From Holothuria scabra (lineage: Eukaryota > Echinodermata > Holothuroidea > Aspidochirotida > Holothuriidae): a stretch of DNA of 64,000 nucleotides. The position numbers were made by a program, and so were the translations under genes. Shown here one piece after another: positions 47,159 through 60,932 of the stretch (positions are counted from its first letter, which is position 1; each line of letters starts with the position of its first letter). The stretch is taken from NCBI GenBank assembly GCA_037179385.1, contig CM074188.1, forward strand, positions 22,585,318 through 22,649,317, given 5' to 3'. The notes beneath the pieces were generated by a model that was given only the letters and a program-made list of their open reading frames with translations, had not been told where the DNA came from and made no database searches.

Positions 47159-47372
<214 letters not shown>

Positions 47373-47396
47373 TTTTTTTGTAGAGTGATACTGGTT

Positions 47397-48395
47397 TGCA
47401 ACGGGAAGACTTGATAGGAATCGTAGGATCCCACAGGATTCACAGAGTAGGTAACACAAATATATATGGAGTAGAAAATACCATTCTCAACTACGTTCCA
47501 AAAAATGTACAAGATTCACGGTGTTGTTGGAAGCTTTTGACTATTTATTCAGTCTTCCTCAGCCAACTGTATGACCAATAAAATGATTTACAATTATATA
47601 CAAGGCTAAATGCACAAGAAGGGAGTAAAAAGTAAAAACTTAAAGATCCTAGTAGAAAAAGCAAAAGGATAAAAGGGGAGTCAAAATACAAAAAGATAAA
47701 ATACAAATAAAACAAAAAAAATAAAGGCCAGGTACAGGGCGTCAGTCCAAGAAAAAAGGGGGAAATAATAAGATAAAAATTCAAACAATAAAAGATTTAA
47801 AAAAATTTTCAAAGGAAGTTACACCAAGAGAGAATAGCCTAAACAAAAGGAAACACAGGGCTTTAAAGTCAGAATAGGGAAAAAATCAAAATAAAAGGCG
47901 GATAAGATAGTAGCTACAATAACACACAATGAAGAAGAGAAGGTAAAATACTCAGGTAGAAATACAAAGGGGTAACTACAAAAAACAGATTCTTTTGCGA
48001 GAATTAAATTCCTTTCTTTTATTCAGGCCTGAGGGTTGAAGTGTTTTTAATTGAGCCATACAATAACCTCCCCGTTCGCTCAAAACGGCTTCCAAATTAA
48101 TAGAAGAGTTAATCTTTTCAATGATAATGAATTTAATGTCATTTAGTGAATGTAATGTACCTGAGAAATGTAAAGCCCATTCGCAACGATTTTTTCTGTT
48201 CACCATATCAGACTTATGGTTTCTAAACCGAACTTAAAATTCAGTAGAAGAGGAACCAACATATTGCACATTGCATTCAACACAGGTGGCAAGATAAACA
48301 ACATTACGACGATCACAAGATATCGAGTCTACAATAGGATAAAATTTACCAGTACTAGAACTATGGAACTTAGTGGAGGACAATAAAACATCCCT
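47397..48395 (-). pseudogene. Penelope GIY-YIG endonuclease fragment, right-arm copy
   Basis: Mirror of 40,018-41,040. The minus strand retains ALHFSGTLHSLNDIKF, SINLEAVLSERGGY and upstream VVYLATCVECNVQYVGS, but a stop after STEF and other changes break it. The 3' UTR with a GTGAATCTTG-ACATTTTTTGG word is retained. Confidence 0.7.
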
Positions 48396-48470
48396 TGTTC
48401 GAAAGGCAATGCCAGTACTTGGGTTGGATTAAAATTCATGATCGAATCATTACCAATTTTTCGACCAATA

Positions 48471-48561
48471 TATATATATATATAATTATATATATATATA
48501 TATATTTATATATAGATATAAATATATATATATATACATATATATATGTATATATATATAT

Positions 48562-48608
<47 letters not shown>
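48471..48608. repeat. (TA)n-rich tract
   Basis: Imperfect TA tract with TAAA, TACA and TGTA interruptions. It marks where the left arm carries the 36.4-40.0 kb insertion block. Confidence 0.9.
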
Positions 48609-48612
<4 letters not shown>

Positions 48613-49202
48613 TATACATATACATACTATGATATTAAAAATAACAATACTTCATGATGACAATCGGATTATTATTACCTTTTAAATACTCGGTGGAGAT
48701 CTAGAAAGAGGGGGTAATGCAATGTAATTAAACGTTTGCCCCGTTGGCTTTTAATTAGGGTCTTGCATGGAAGAAAAAAATATTTCAGAACATGCCTTCC
48801 AAACCCTGTAGCAATATCTTTCCTAACTTTAGTAATCTTATTCCAGAATTGCTTATTTTCGATAAAAATACCTCCCCTCCCCACCAAGAAACAGGATGTT
48901 ATGTACAGTGAGCACATTGTTTTAGATTCATTTTGTTTTTCTTTATAATTGAATGTCCTGTTTGCCCTTGAAATTTGATGCTGTTGGAACGTTGGGATGT
49001 CTTTTCCTGTGGATCCAGCATAACCCTACAACCACGGGCTTGCTATGCATGGACAGAGCATACCGCACTGTACATTGTCGCTACCGTACGTGTGAGAAAA
49101 AGCACACCAGGATGGCTGTCTGCTATGTTTTTGTGTGAAGGTTTGGACTTGCTAAAGTATACCGCCATATTTTGCAAGAAGTTGAAATTATTTTTGAAAT
49201 AT

Positions 49203-49372
49203 GGCAAGATAAGTCAAAATCACTTCACTCATTGCAGGAATATGATATTTTTCCCCATTCAAGTTTAACTTTTGCTTAAAATATTACAGAATTGTCGTCA
49301 AATCAGACAATTTCTAGCGGCGGTGATCTTGGTGCGCCTTTTTTGTTCCATTCGGTGCCATCTACGGATGGG
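49203..49372 (+). repeat. Intron segment R2, right-arm intron 2
   Basis: Shares GGAATATGATATTTTT, GTCGTCAAATCAGAC, CTTGGTGCGCCTTTTTTG and CATCTACGGAT with the intron 1 copy. Confidence 0.7.
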
Positions 49373-50519
49373 ACGGACATGTTACATGCTCTGCCCATGT
49401 ATATAAATCCGTGCCTACAACAAATATTAATAGCAAACATCGTTGCTGAATATCCTCAGCAGCAGCATCAATTTCATAAAGAAATGGAATGCAAGGTAAA
49501 GTTAATGTGCCGCGATGGAAACACAGATTCCCCACAATGCATTTTATCAAAAGAAAAATACAGTTCTTTCAAAATTAGTATCACAATATCCTATTGATGC
49601 AGTTTCCACAAGAAACTGCACATTTATTTTTCGAAATATTATCAAATGAAGTTACTAGATTTGTGCTCCAAAATGATCTTAAGGGGAGCAGAGATTACAT
49701 AACTTCCTCACAATGACAATGAATGTTTTGTTTCCCTTTGTTTTTCAGACTGTTGTGTTGACCTTAGCGTCAATAGGAATAAGTCCTCCCATTTTAATTG
49801 CAATGTTTGAAAAGTTATCATGCCACTTATGCAATCACATTTTGATAATATGGGACCGTTGAAAAGAAAATATGCTGCAAAGTTTTAAGAAAAAAAAAAG
49901 ACTGTCCACTACCATTAATGTGGGAATAAGATGTCATATGTGCTTGCTTTCAGTTCCCTGTTTGCTGAAAATTTGACAAGTTTTCCTGCTTATATTTTGA
50001 GAACCGCACATCGGATTTCAATGCAAATTTCACCAAAATACTTAGAATAAGCGTCCCTCTAACATATTAAACTTGATATTATATGATCTTAATCCCTTCT
50101 TTTAAGGTTCTCACGACATTGATAACAAGGGACTATCGAGAAAATTGATTTTAAAGTCCAAACAAAAACAAAGGACAATGAAGACTCTTCATTAATGTGA
50201 AGATTTGTCATGTCTACTTGACTCAAGTTTTCTTTTATTGCAAATGTGGCAGTTTCTACTTGCTCATATCTAACATAAGTTTTCAGTCAAATTTCTACAG
50301 AAGGCTCAGAATTTGAACTTTTCTAGCATATCAGTACTTGATTTGAATAACCATTCTTTAAAATATTGCATATTCTCAAGGTAAACCAAATGACTTACTT
50401 TGGCTTGTGGCAAAATTTCCACTGCAGTGATTCTAGTCTTAAATCACGTGACTCATCTCAACATCTGGGAAACTTTGTCGGCAAACGTAAACATTGGACG
50501 AATTCCTTTAAGCCTACAA

Positions 50520-50648
50520 GTACTTTTTCTAAAGTCCTCCGGACCGTCTGGCAAAGGGCCGTTCGGGGAACCAAACTTGAAACTGCTTCCCGAAAAAGGT
50601 ATACATCCATTGAAAGACAACACATGACCAACCTAACGGCCCTCAGAA
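50520..50648 (+). repeat. Dispersed repeat R1, right-arm intron 2 copy
   Basis: Mirror of 34,320-34,450. Confidence 0.65.
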
Positions 50649-51158
50649 CATTTGAAAGTACTAGAATGCCAAATCATAACACGTTGAGCAATAGCAGTCA
50701 CCTCAAACTTATTTTGAATCATCCTACAGCTAAATCTCAAAAAAAAATCTTATTCCTCTTCAAAGTATCTTTCATAATGTTTTAGGACTTCAATATAGAC
50801 AGCAAGTAAACCAAGCAGCTACTCTTAGTAAATTTCACATGTAAGGCGAAAACATACTGCAACACGTCTCTCGAGAGGACAGTGTATTTTACTAGGACAC
50901 TGTTCTTTACTGGTACTTTACTTGACTTCTCTTGCCATTTAAACGAACTAAAACCTGCCCCAGTTTTCATCTTTCTCTCGTATTGAGGGCGAGAGAAATT
51001 GATCTATGAACGTAGGTGTTTTCACCGACAGCTCTTCCTAGCTACAACTGTGACGTCACGATTAAAGACAAGAAATTAACATATTGGAGTAGCTGCATTT
51101 TCTCAGTCTGCAAAAGAATGAAATAATCTTGACTGAAAGCTCTTTCATTCTTTTATAG

Positions 51159-51688
51159 GTCGGGAAGCATTGCGTGAAACCTATCCTAACGTTAACGAGA
51201 CCGGGGAAGAAAAGTTGCAGCCAATTATACCTTTAGTTTACGTGAGAGGCTATGACGTTTGTTATTTTTGGAACAATTGTCTCACCACGATCCGCATAAA
51301 ACTGACTTTATATTTACACTCCGCATCAACAACTATACGGGGAACCGGTTTATGGAAACTCGGCGTTTTCCTAACCGACGCAGATACGGGTTCTGGGACA
51401 AAAGATCAATACCAGCTAGATATACTGAATGAGACACAAAAGAAGACACCATTTGTCAGAGGAAGGCCGCTACAATTCCCTGAAGTGACAGTGAAGCTAA
51501 ACACTTCGGGGGTTGGTTGCCTCGAGTCCGATTTACATTTTGTTTGCTTTGAATTCAATAGAGGAGATGACCCAGATCCACATTTTCTTCTCCCAATGGG
51601 AGCTTACCGTAAATGCTATAGATTAAAATGTAAATACCCTAAACCTAGAAGGTCTCTCTTTGATGAAATTTTTGGAATAGACATATAG
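51159..51688 (+). CDS. Secreted two-domain protein, copy C, exon 3 (domain B, terminal)
   Basis: Acceptor TTTTATAG ends at 51,158. The exon opens GT, closing the split Gly codon (GREALRETYPN), and runs to a stop at 51,688. Domain motifs: GYDVCYFWNNCLT, LWKLGVFLTDADTGSGTKD, GVGCLESDLHFVCFEF, KCYRLKC. It differs from copy B exon 3 at about nine positions in 172 residues (for example NETQKKTP against NETQKAIP). The frame is intact although exon 2 of the same copy is shifted. No AATAAA was seen in the next 370 bp. Confidence 0.8.
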
Positions 51689-52587
51689 GCAAGTAGAAAT
51701 CTTAATCCGACATTGAGATAGTTTGCTAAAAGAAATTTTACAAATATATGGTCACTCTGCAATTTTGAAGAAACCTGCAACTATCTATCCGTCAAAATGG
51801 AGAAAACACTGGGATATCGGAATTTTGCTTCAAGGACAATTGTTGAAAGGAAAAATGGAAGAAACAGTTAAGTTCATATATAAATCGAGGAAATACTTTA
51901 AAAGGAATTCACTGAAAGCTGAGGTGTGTGGTGGAGGAAAGAGTCATTTGTCTCTCTGAGTGTCTAGTATTAACTGATGATTGTTTATGTATAAAACAAT
52001 TTAAATCATGAATGGAGTCGGGGTGGAAAAATATTGATGGATACGAATGGGTTTTAGACAGTGGGCCATAGGTCAAATATATGCTTCTAAATTGGGTTCC
52101 GTGACCCACCTCAGAGGGTGGGCGTGAAAAGGGTGAATTCTCATGTCAAATGACGTTGCAAATGACATATTTTTGTTCACAGTCACAAATGATGCACATT
52201 ACCGAGAAATGGGGCATTAAAGTTAGAAGCACGTGAAGGGCGCCCTCTAATTTAATTAACTAGTAATAACTCCAATTGTGTTACTCCGATTGACATGAAT
52301 TTTGGCAGGATTGTTCAGAATGTTCATAGCTATACGCTCAAATAAAAACAGCGCCCTTTATTAAAATGTCCATTCATGTGTTTGGGAATATAAGCTCTTG
52401 AGTGTATTTGTTGGTTAATTTTGTGGGTTAACAAATTGTGTTTCAAAGGACTTACAGGGCTCAAAATATTATACATAAGTACAGTCAAAAGTACATTTCC
52501 CAGGGAGCAAACAACAAAGTTCAGTTTGAAGAGTGCCCTCTATCCAATACATCTTCCTATCTCCCTATGGGCTGGGAGCTGTTGAAT

Positions 52588-52625
52588 ATACCCATGGTAT
52601 TTCCCGCCTGTCGTAGGAGGCGACT
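52588..52625. repeat. Small hairpin word in the 5.6-kb element
   Basis: CGCCTGTCGTAGGAGGCG can fold on itself. It lies in a block that resembles dispersed invertebrate repeat sequence. Confidence 0.3.
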
Positions 52626-55600
52626 GAAGGGACACCAAACTTGGCTTTAACCATACATGAAAATAAATTTAAACTTTGAACTGTTCATTGAGTTGACTGA
52701 CACTATGTGACACATTTGTGTTGGTGTGTCGTTAAATCTCATCTTACTAACTATTTGTGTAACATGCTTGCTCTTTTTAGAAATTGCCATGGACATTTGG
52801 GGTGGATGGGTTTCTTGATTGGATGTTGCCATTGTATTGTATCAATTGTGTTCTTTATAAGGGTTAGGGATCAGGTCAAGCATTAGAGCTATCATTAGCC
52901 CGTTAGGAAATTTCTTGTTAAACAGTCCGCACCTCCCCGCCATTTTTGTTATGAGGACTATTTAAGAGAAGATAAAGATTTTTTTTCGACCCACTAAAAC
53001 AGGAGTGTATCTAAGTTGTAACACCTTAATAGTTGGAAAACTCCTCTTTTACAGCTTTTACTGCTCTCCTGCTTCTGACAACACTGGTTCAGGTCGACCT
53101 TGAACCCAGTGGTTTCTTTCCATTTCAAATAAAATAATTGGAAATAGACAATAGAAACTTGTTTGACCTTTTTCAATGGGCATTGTACGGTCAACATTGT
53201 GGGCTACTGGCCTGAACATGTACGCTCTAGGGCTGAATCGGGTATCAAAAAATCGGAACCCAGTACCCGTTTTCATTACCCGATTAGGTAGCAGGTACTA
53301 GACTCATAAAGGGGAAGTTTAAGCAGAAATTTAATTTACATAAGTGAAAGGAGAACCAAATCTGCACAATATGATGCAATTTCTATTCAAAGTTCAGACA
53401 CGTATTCCTTGAAATATCGGTAAAAGAAGTCACTAGATTTGTGTTCCAAAGTAGGCTTCAGGGCAGAAGAGGTTTTATCCCGTCCTCACTCAGGAATGAT
53501 TTCTTCCTCTTTGTTTTTCAAAGCAAATTTCACTGTAATGTTGAAAATAAGTATTAAATTAACCTTTCAAAACTTGATGTGATCTTCTTTTAAGAATTAA
53601 AGGGCAAAAGCAGTCACCTCAACTTGAAGTAATGTAGTAGACTGTGCTGTTTTACAATTGGAGTCATGTGACAAAATTATTTCCCTTCAATGTGTGATTT
53701 ACTGCTTGATTTACCCTGAATATACAATACTGAAGTCTGAAAATATGATGAAAGATACTTCTAAGAGAAATTAGAAGGAAAGTGTCATGTTTAGGTGTTG
53801 TTTCAAATTATGTTTCGGGGAGCTGCTCTTTAACCTCTGAAGTTTGTAGCTTTCACAGCCAACAAGCACATTCATATGGTTAACTGAATATGAACACAAT
53901 TTACACGATAAACAAATTTTTATTAATCGGCCGGGTACCCATCTCAGCCCCTGCACAAACTATTCTACACACGTGTTATGTCGTGTGAACTACAACGGGT
54001 TGTTCACGCAAATTTACTAACCAGCTACAAGTAACAAGTATTGTAACGTCCGTAAGGCATATTTGCTGAAATATGGCTATGGACCTATGAACAGCGAGAG
54101 CAGCTGCCGCAGAGAAGTTAGTGTGCATATTTCAAAAGTCTCTGCATATTTTAAACTTTGACTAATCTGTCAACGTGGAAGCACAATGCCTCCTGCGTTT
54201 GTGGTCCGTCCTCATGCTCTATACTGCCCTTGCATGTTTCCTAGAGTGAATGGAGCAATATCATTTCTTTAAACTTAACCTCAATCCTGAACTGAGCATC
54301 TCTTTTCACCAAGTTTAAGATTTCAACAGAAATTACTGAAAATGTATACGTAGTCCTATTTGTTCCGGAAAAGAATTTCCCACACAGTCCTGCAGTACTG
54401 TACTTATTTTGTTAACTCGGTACAAAAGTTTTAAAGTGTACCTCAAGTCAAAAAAATAAAAAATATATTAGTAAAGGGCATGGAAAATGAATTCTAACTG
54501 TCCAACTCCCATCTTCATAGAACATTCCTGTGCTGGGATATAAAATGTTGAAATATATCCACTTAAAACAAATCGGTTCATTGCACAATAATTTGTGACT
54601 TACTCTGTTGTACAACTCATTACCTGCTTTGTTTCCCTTTAAAATTAACAATGTTTTAAAAATCTTGAACACTGCCTGTTTTCTTACATAACATCTTGCA
54701 TGGAGAGGGCTTAATTTATTACATCACCTCATAAGAGTAACAGTTCTATGACACCTTGGTACAAGGTGCAGTAAGTTCTAGAAAAAAACAAAGAAATACA
54801 AAGACTGTAATTTGAGTAATAGAACAATGACATCACAAATTGTTGAGCAATGTACCATTTTAAATTGAGTGAATAAACTTCAACATTTTATATCTCAGTT
54901 CAGAAATGTCCTATGAAGATGGACTTGGACAGTTAGAATTCATTTTTCATGGGTCTTAAATATTTATTTTTGAATGTGAGACTTTCAATGGAGATAATTT
55001 ACTAAAAGAGAGCAACAGCAGATTCTGAAAATTCCTAGGGACAATTTTGGTAATATATTTTTTTGCCCTCTGGAATTTTTTCAAGGGTTGATTTTGTTAG
55101 TTTGTACGGTGAATCACCCAATGACCAGTGTTTTTTGAGTGCTAGTCTACGGTGTCTCTGCAATAACTGTGTCTGCTGTACATGAGTTGGTTTTTGAAAT
55201 AGCAACTCCACAGGAAATGTTAAAAAGGAGAGCTGCCAATTAAGTTTATGGTATTCAGGCATCTCCAGTTATACTGAAGATGCTGAAATCATTGTTGGGG
55301 AAAGTGGTGGCCTGAACGCAGACAACAATCACTGGTTCTAAAACTAAGAGTTAAAAAAACAGCTAATTGCCACTCGTGCCACTGAAGTTCTTGTTACTTA
55401 ATCACTCAGAGAGAAAATGGGATGAATTATAGTTCTTTCAACATGCCATACCTATTCTACACTAGCCTACAGAAAGTACTTTCTAAATCACTTTTCCATG
55501 CAGTAATTGAGACACAAGTCTGATGCCATTATGGATTTTCTCAAAGACATCTCAGGTATTGCCACAGTTTAAGTTAATAGTGGAAATCACTGGTCACAAA

Positions 55601-56397
55601 ATTTGTCAAAAATTATGTAAAAGGAATAGCAAATTTGGTACTGAGTTGAAAAAATACTTCTTTCTTCACATAATTCAAATCAGATTTTGATAATAAAATC
55701 TTTCAACTTATTTTCAGAAAATTCCTATATAAGCCTACTATTTGCAACATCAAAATCATTACTGCAAGGCATTCACCATGTAGAGTTATACATTTCAGTT
55801 TTTTCTGAATATGACTCAGCCTATTTGTTCATATTTTGAACACGTTTGGATTTATTGTAGCCTAGCCAACAGTAAGTTTGAAATTTCTAAATTTCTACCT
55901 CAATTGGTGACAGATAAATGTAATGTTGCACTTGCAGTCACAAATCGTCTGTGGGGCTGGAGGCACATCAGTCCACCGTCTGCTGGCTGAGCATCATGGA
56001 AAGATACTACCTACATACAGTATACCTCAGCAATATTGCTATGGGCTTAAAATTACAAAATTAGGTTATGCACCTCATAAATTTTGACTGGTCTGATTCA
56101 TGCTCATGTGTATTTCATTCTAGATACGCAACTAATATGCACAGATTATTAACATATCGCTAGGAATGTGTGCTTATAGTGTTCATAATTTTTTATTTGC
56201 ACAAGCTAAGCTGCTTTTGTTTTTTAGATGATTTTTCAAACTGCCTTAATCTTGTTATTAAGATTTTCACACTGATGTATGCTAAAAAACACACATTGTT
56301 GTTCAATTGTGACATCAACCAAAGCTGTATGGTTACTTCATACATACCACACATTGGCACAATAGCAAAAACCATTCTGCAGCAGCACACAAAGTTG

Positions 56398-56570
56398 TTC
56401 TGTGGCTAACTGGTTTGTTTTTCCTACTCCATTACTTATGCTGAGCACCAAGCATAATGGCAGTTGGTTCCATTTTTAAAGTCGTCTTCGATATAACCAA
56501 GTCAGGATTCTAACCCCAGAGCTTCCGGCTGCAAGTCATGATCACATGTTCTTATGACTAGGCCATGCAG
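56398..56570 (-). mobile_element. tRNA-related SINE, minus strand
   Basis: Minus strand: box A TGGCCTAGTCATAAG (56565-56551) and box B GGTTAGAATCC (56515-56505). After them comes a block with TGGTGCTCAGCATAAG that recurs at 44,876-44,940. Spacing is a little long for a tRNA, so the head is probably from a long-arm tRNA or has diverged. Confidence 0.5.
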
Positions 56571-57933
56571 TTGTTTGGTCTTCCCATTTCTCAGTCACTA
56601 CTCTGATCTAAACTTAGGCCTAAATCAGAATGACACTAGATATAGGATGTTAAACAGAGAAAAGACACTGAAAGGGCCATTTCTGCGATCTGAGAAGTAT
56701 GTTTTTGCCAAATTGTTGTATATGCCTCAAGCCAGCAGAGCCAGCAGACTAGGCCTAACTATACTTAGGCCTAGAGACTAAATGTAAGCCTGGGGGTCTA
56801 AGCTAGGTCTGGGCCTAGGTATTTTCAAGATTTATGCCCCACACTCACATCTTTCTACCTACATCCCTGATCACCAACGTCAGTCTCTGTGCTGTCCAAC
56901 AACTTCCCTATTTTTCAGGATGTTGTCAGTAAACCTTGAGTAGCGGGTCCCTGTAGAATCCACAATTAATGGGTGTAACGTTAGCGTTTACTAGCCTAAC
57001 GTTATTTAACGTTAGCGCAATCCTGTTGTTGACCGGGGAATTTTCTTTCTATTACAGCATGTTCACCCTCTAAATCTTTCCATTTTTCCACACATTCAAA
57101 GAACGTCGACCGCGTTGTCTCTGAAAATAGTTTCACTGCATTTACTTTAGGGGAAACTCAATAAAACATCGGAGGTCTGATTTGTTCGTCGGTATTTTCA
57201 TCTGTTGTGGAGGCGGCCATTTTGAAAGTAGAAGTGTTCTCCGAAATGGTCTACGTTTCCACGTACAAAAATACTGGGTCTTCGAATAAACTTCTAATTT
57301 TTTTTAAATGACCTAATTATTCTTTGAATGCCTTCTAAAGTAAAACATAAGCACAATTTTAGACTACTATTGCATTAAAACAGATAAATTATCTTTAAAA
57401 GGGTCAGTCACATTTCTTTCACCGGAAAAGAATTTTCAGTATTGCTTGAGAGTGGAAAACGTGAACTGCCCCGCCATAAGAATGGACGAGGTTAACTATT
57501 CAACCATCGATGATATTTTCATAATTAGCTTACAATCAAATGTGCAAGAGTTAATCTTGTGAAAAGATACCAAAATTCTTTTAATTTTTTGTGAAAATTT
57601 TGAGACTCTTTTCATCCCCACCCTCGTTACTGGGTCACGGAATGAAACGATAAAGGCACACAGATTGCAGTCTATTTGGAGAAAATTCTTTTCTACTTTT
57701 TTATCTGACCAGGAGAATGGACCCTCCCCTAAGATAGGGTTATTATGGATATTTAGAGTAGAAGAGATGTAGTAAAAACGTGTAAAGTTCTCTTCAAGGC
57801 GCGTACAATGTAAACAATCAATCTAGATCTTCACATTGTAAACCTGAATACTAGTCCGAATAAATCAACCGAAAAAACAAAATTTTCTTTTGTGCTCTTT
57901 GGTATTTTAATTTCGTATTCTGTTTTTAGGGCC

Positions 57934-58165
57934 ACACTCTCCTTACCAGAAATTGACCCAGTTTCGCCGGCAAAATATGCAAAAGCTATACACAACTGTA
58001 TCCGAACTGCTCACTAAGACCAGAAATTTCTCAAAGAACCGGTTAGAAACACCGGTGTGGTGTAGTTGCTGCTTGGGGTTAAGCTTGGTCAGCAAGGGAC
58101 TTTCCGACGATTTTAGGGAGATCAGTGTGACAGAAAATTTGGAATCCCAAAATGATCAATGGTAG
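57934..58165 (+). other. Conserved open frame of unknown function, right-arm copy
   Basis: Preceded by a strong acceptor-like tract ending TTTTTAG at 57,930. Reads PHSPYQKLTQFRRQN, then NRLETPVWCSCC, ending NDQW before TAG; GTAGGT overlaps the stop and could be a donor. Mirror at 32,451-32,690. Confidence 0.35.
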
Positions 58166-58666
58166 GTCAAATTCATTATTAAATCAAAGTTAGTCACTAC
58201 GGCTCTGTATGGAAAATATTTCAGAACAAAAATAATCTCTTGAACACAATCTTGTCACTTCAACTCTGCCTGTACCATACGAAAGGGGTGGGGGGGGGGG
58301 GTTCAGCTCACTGAAAATCCATCACTGATCTAAGATATGGGGCAATATACATGGAGTGTGGACTGTGGTAGTCTTTGGAAATTATGTTTCTGATAAAACC
58401 CCGCAACTTCTAAAGATCATTTGAGTTTGAACTCTTAAAACATTTCGATTGTGCACGAATAAACATAATCCTACGGTCCGTACCTCTACTAAAAGTGCCC
58501 TTGAAAAATATGTTTTTACTTATGAATGGCAAAATAACTACGGGAAGTTTCATAGACCAGGTGACACCTTTCAACGATTTAAAACGCTCTGACCAAGTAT
58601 ACTCTGTGACCGCGTCTTGACCACTTGTAAGCTGGACGAATTGCATCTGGAGAATCCCTTGGTACA

Positions 58667-59273
58667 ATGGATAATCTAATCCCTGAGATACCAAATTCTC
58701 CAATCTCTAAAGATTTGTTTGAAGACGAAGCAGTAATACAACCCGGCCAGAAAAGCCCGAAGAAGCAGGAAACCGACCCAACCCGTCTGCAAAACGACAC
58801 TTTTAAGAAGTTCAGACAACACCTACCTGCTCTCCAACAACTGCAGGCACCTGTCATCAGTCTTACCAACGAGATCAAACGGCTCGATTCCCAATTATCA
58901 ACGGACAACGTTCCACAACACCTCCGGGTTCATAGAAACCTACCCAAGCTGCCCTGGTCCTTGAACTGAGGAATTGAGAGATTCCTGGAATTCTCTCCTC
59001 CTTCAGACAGGCAAGCGGCTCGGCCAAGCTTGGAGACAGGAGCTCTCCCGCCAAGCTAAAAGGCAAAAGGAACGGTTCGAGGAGAAAGAAGAAAGAGCCT
59101 TGGCTGATCTCGAGAACGAGCTACAAAGCGTCGAGGCGAAGAGGTTGCTTAAACATTTCCTTCAGAAGTCGCTGCAGAGAACGGAAGCTAAACTCGCCAA
59201 CCGACACAACAAAAGTCAGAAAGGCGCCACCACCCGTACCGAAGGTAGACCAGACCTGGAACCCGACTTTTAA
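58667..59273 (+). pseudogene. PLE family B ORF1, right-arm copy (5-bp deletion)
   Basis: Same protein as 31,345-31,956, but a 5-bp deletion after PWSLN near 58,970 shifts the frame. The two halves are otherwise close to the left-arm copy. Confidence 0.65.
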
Positions 59274-59303
59274 GTCATTTCAACGGCTCTTTTTAGGGCC
59301 ACC

Positions 59304-60642
59304 ATGAATTTCAGAAAGAACGGTCTCTCTTCCTCTACAAACATGCTTTTGTCTCATGTGTCTCTTATCTCTAAGGATACTAACCCATATACCCCGTCAA
59401 ATAAAAGACGTAAGTTTACCCAATCCGCAAAAGCTATAAAAAGCAGAAAACGGTCCCATGCCCAGCAAAGGAAAGCTAAGAATCCACGTACTCAAAAACA
59501 CGCCCATAACCTTAATGAAAAGGCGAAAGAATCCTCCAAGTACGTCAAAAACCTCTCTGATAGACAACTATCAAAAATAGAGATTATTGCGTTAGGTAAA
59601 GGATTAAAATTTATAACAACCCCCGATAAACCAAACCGTCTCGAAATTCTCAGATCATTAAAAGATCTAACACGAAAAATGAGAATTCGATACATAATGC
59701 AAAATAAAATGCATGGTTCTCTCTCTTAGTTCCGCCTACCCTCGACCTGGTCACCACGAGTGACATACAGCCGAGACTTGGAGGACTATCTCGAAGCCGA
59801 AGAATTAGCTGCAATACCAATTAATAATACTAAAAGTAACACATCAAAGGCAGAACAAATCGCTCTACGGCAAATAGCCAAAGACCAGACGATTATTCTG
59901 AAACCTTTTGATAAAGGCAGAGGTATAGCAATTCTGAATCGCACCGACTACAAAGTCGAAATTGAAAGGCAATTAAAAAGTCATCCGTACCAAAATCTGG
60001 AGGGCGAAATAACACCCGATACCAAAATCATGGTTTATTCGACCCTCCGAGATATGTTCTCTAACAAGGAGATTAATGAGGAGACATTTAATTATCTCAA
60101 CCCAAATAACCACAAAATCCGTATCCCGGTCATATACGTACTTCCTAAAGTACATAAAGCACCACCCCCGGCACAAAATTTGCCGGTCGCCCTATCATAA
60201 GCGGCAACGGATCTCTGACAGAAAAAAATATCTGAATTTATGGATTATTTCCTGCTCCCGATTGTCATAAGACAAGCCACGTATGTTAAAGACACAAATC
60301 ACATTCTTAAAATCCTGGAAGCCACCCCCTACCAGACAATGTTTTACTCGCTACCCTTGATGTAGTGTCTATGTACACAAACACTCCACAAGAGGAAGCC
60401 TTGGATGTCGTACAAAAAGCATATGCGGAAGCCCCGCAAAATTACTATGATATGAAGAAAATATCACCCCGTTCCATGCGTAATCTGGTCAAACTAATTC
60501 TCACGAAAAACTGTTTTGAATTCGGTGGCCAATTTTTCCTACAAACGATAGGATGGGCAATGGGCAGTCAAGCCTCCCCTGAAATCTGCGATATTGTCAT
60601 GCACCACCTAGAAAATCGCATTTTACCGACAGATACCAATAT
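59304..60642 (+). pseudogene. PLE family B reverse transcriptase, right-arm copy, truncated
   Basis: Contains YVKNLSDRQLSKIEII, TIILKPFDKGRGIAILN, IPVIYVLPKVHKA, MSMYTNTPQEEAL and IGWAMGSQASPEI. It ends at HLENRILPTDTN, just before the catalytic RDD segment, where the palindrome stops. It has extra lesions relative to the left copy: a 4-bp loss near 59,728 and an insertion near 60,168 (ACCCCCGGCACAAAATTT). Confidence 0.75.
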
Positions 60643-60795
60643 GCAGCGATCTTCCTTATTTATGTGTGGAGTTTGCCAAAAACTCTGACTCGACTGTAGA
60701 TTTCGAACTGCGATCGGGTTCGGCGTCGGACAGCATCGTTTCGTGTCAGGAGCTTGAGTGTCGGCGTCCTAATACTGACATCGCCAGTCTGGAAG
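60643..60795 (+). pseudogene. Exon 2 fragment of a fourth secreted-protein copy (D)
   Basis: Encodes [36 protein letters not shown] and NTDIASLEG, then donor GTAAAT at 60,796 and a TA tract. It joins the PLE RT directly at 60,642 with 2-bp (AT) overlap. It is the 3' third of domain A only, with its own substitutions, so it is not simply a copy of B or C. Confidence 0.8.
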
Positions 60796-60815
60796 GTAAA
60801 TATGGCGTTGTTTGA

Positions 60816-60819
<4 letters not shown>

Positions 60820-60852
<33 letters not shown>

Positions 60853-60869
60853 ATATATATATAAATATA

Positions 60870-60928
<59 letters not shown>
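60820..60928. repeat. (TA)n-rich tract
   Basis: Imperfect TA tract between the exon 2 fragment and a PLE A terminal sequence. Confidence 0.9.

Positions 60929-60929
<1 letters not shown>

Positions 60930-60932
<3 letters not shown>

Larger units (their letters stand above)
52055..57674. mobile_element. 5.6-kb TIR element inserted in the right arm only
   Basis: Ends TAGACAGTGGGCC and (reverse complement) TAGACTGCAATC share TAGAC. Further in, TTCCGTGACCCA occurs in inverted orientation at 52,098 and 57,642, followed by GAGGGTGGG. TTT flanks both sides, and the left arm has the uninterrupted site (GGGTTTGG, complement, at 32,940). This proves insertion after the palindrome formed, or precise loss from the left arm. 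No coding region was recognised inside. Superfamily open (3-bp duplication). Confidence 0.75.
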
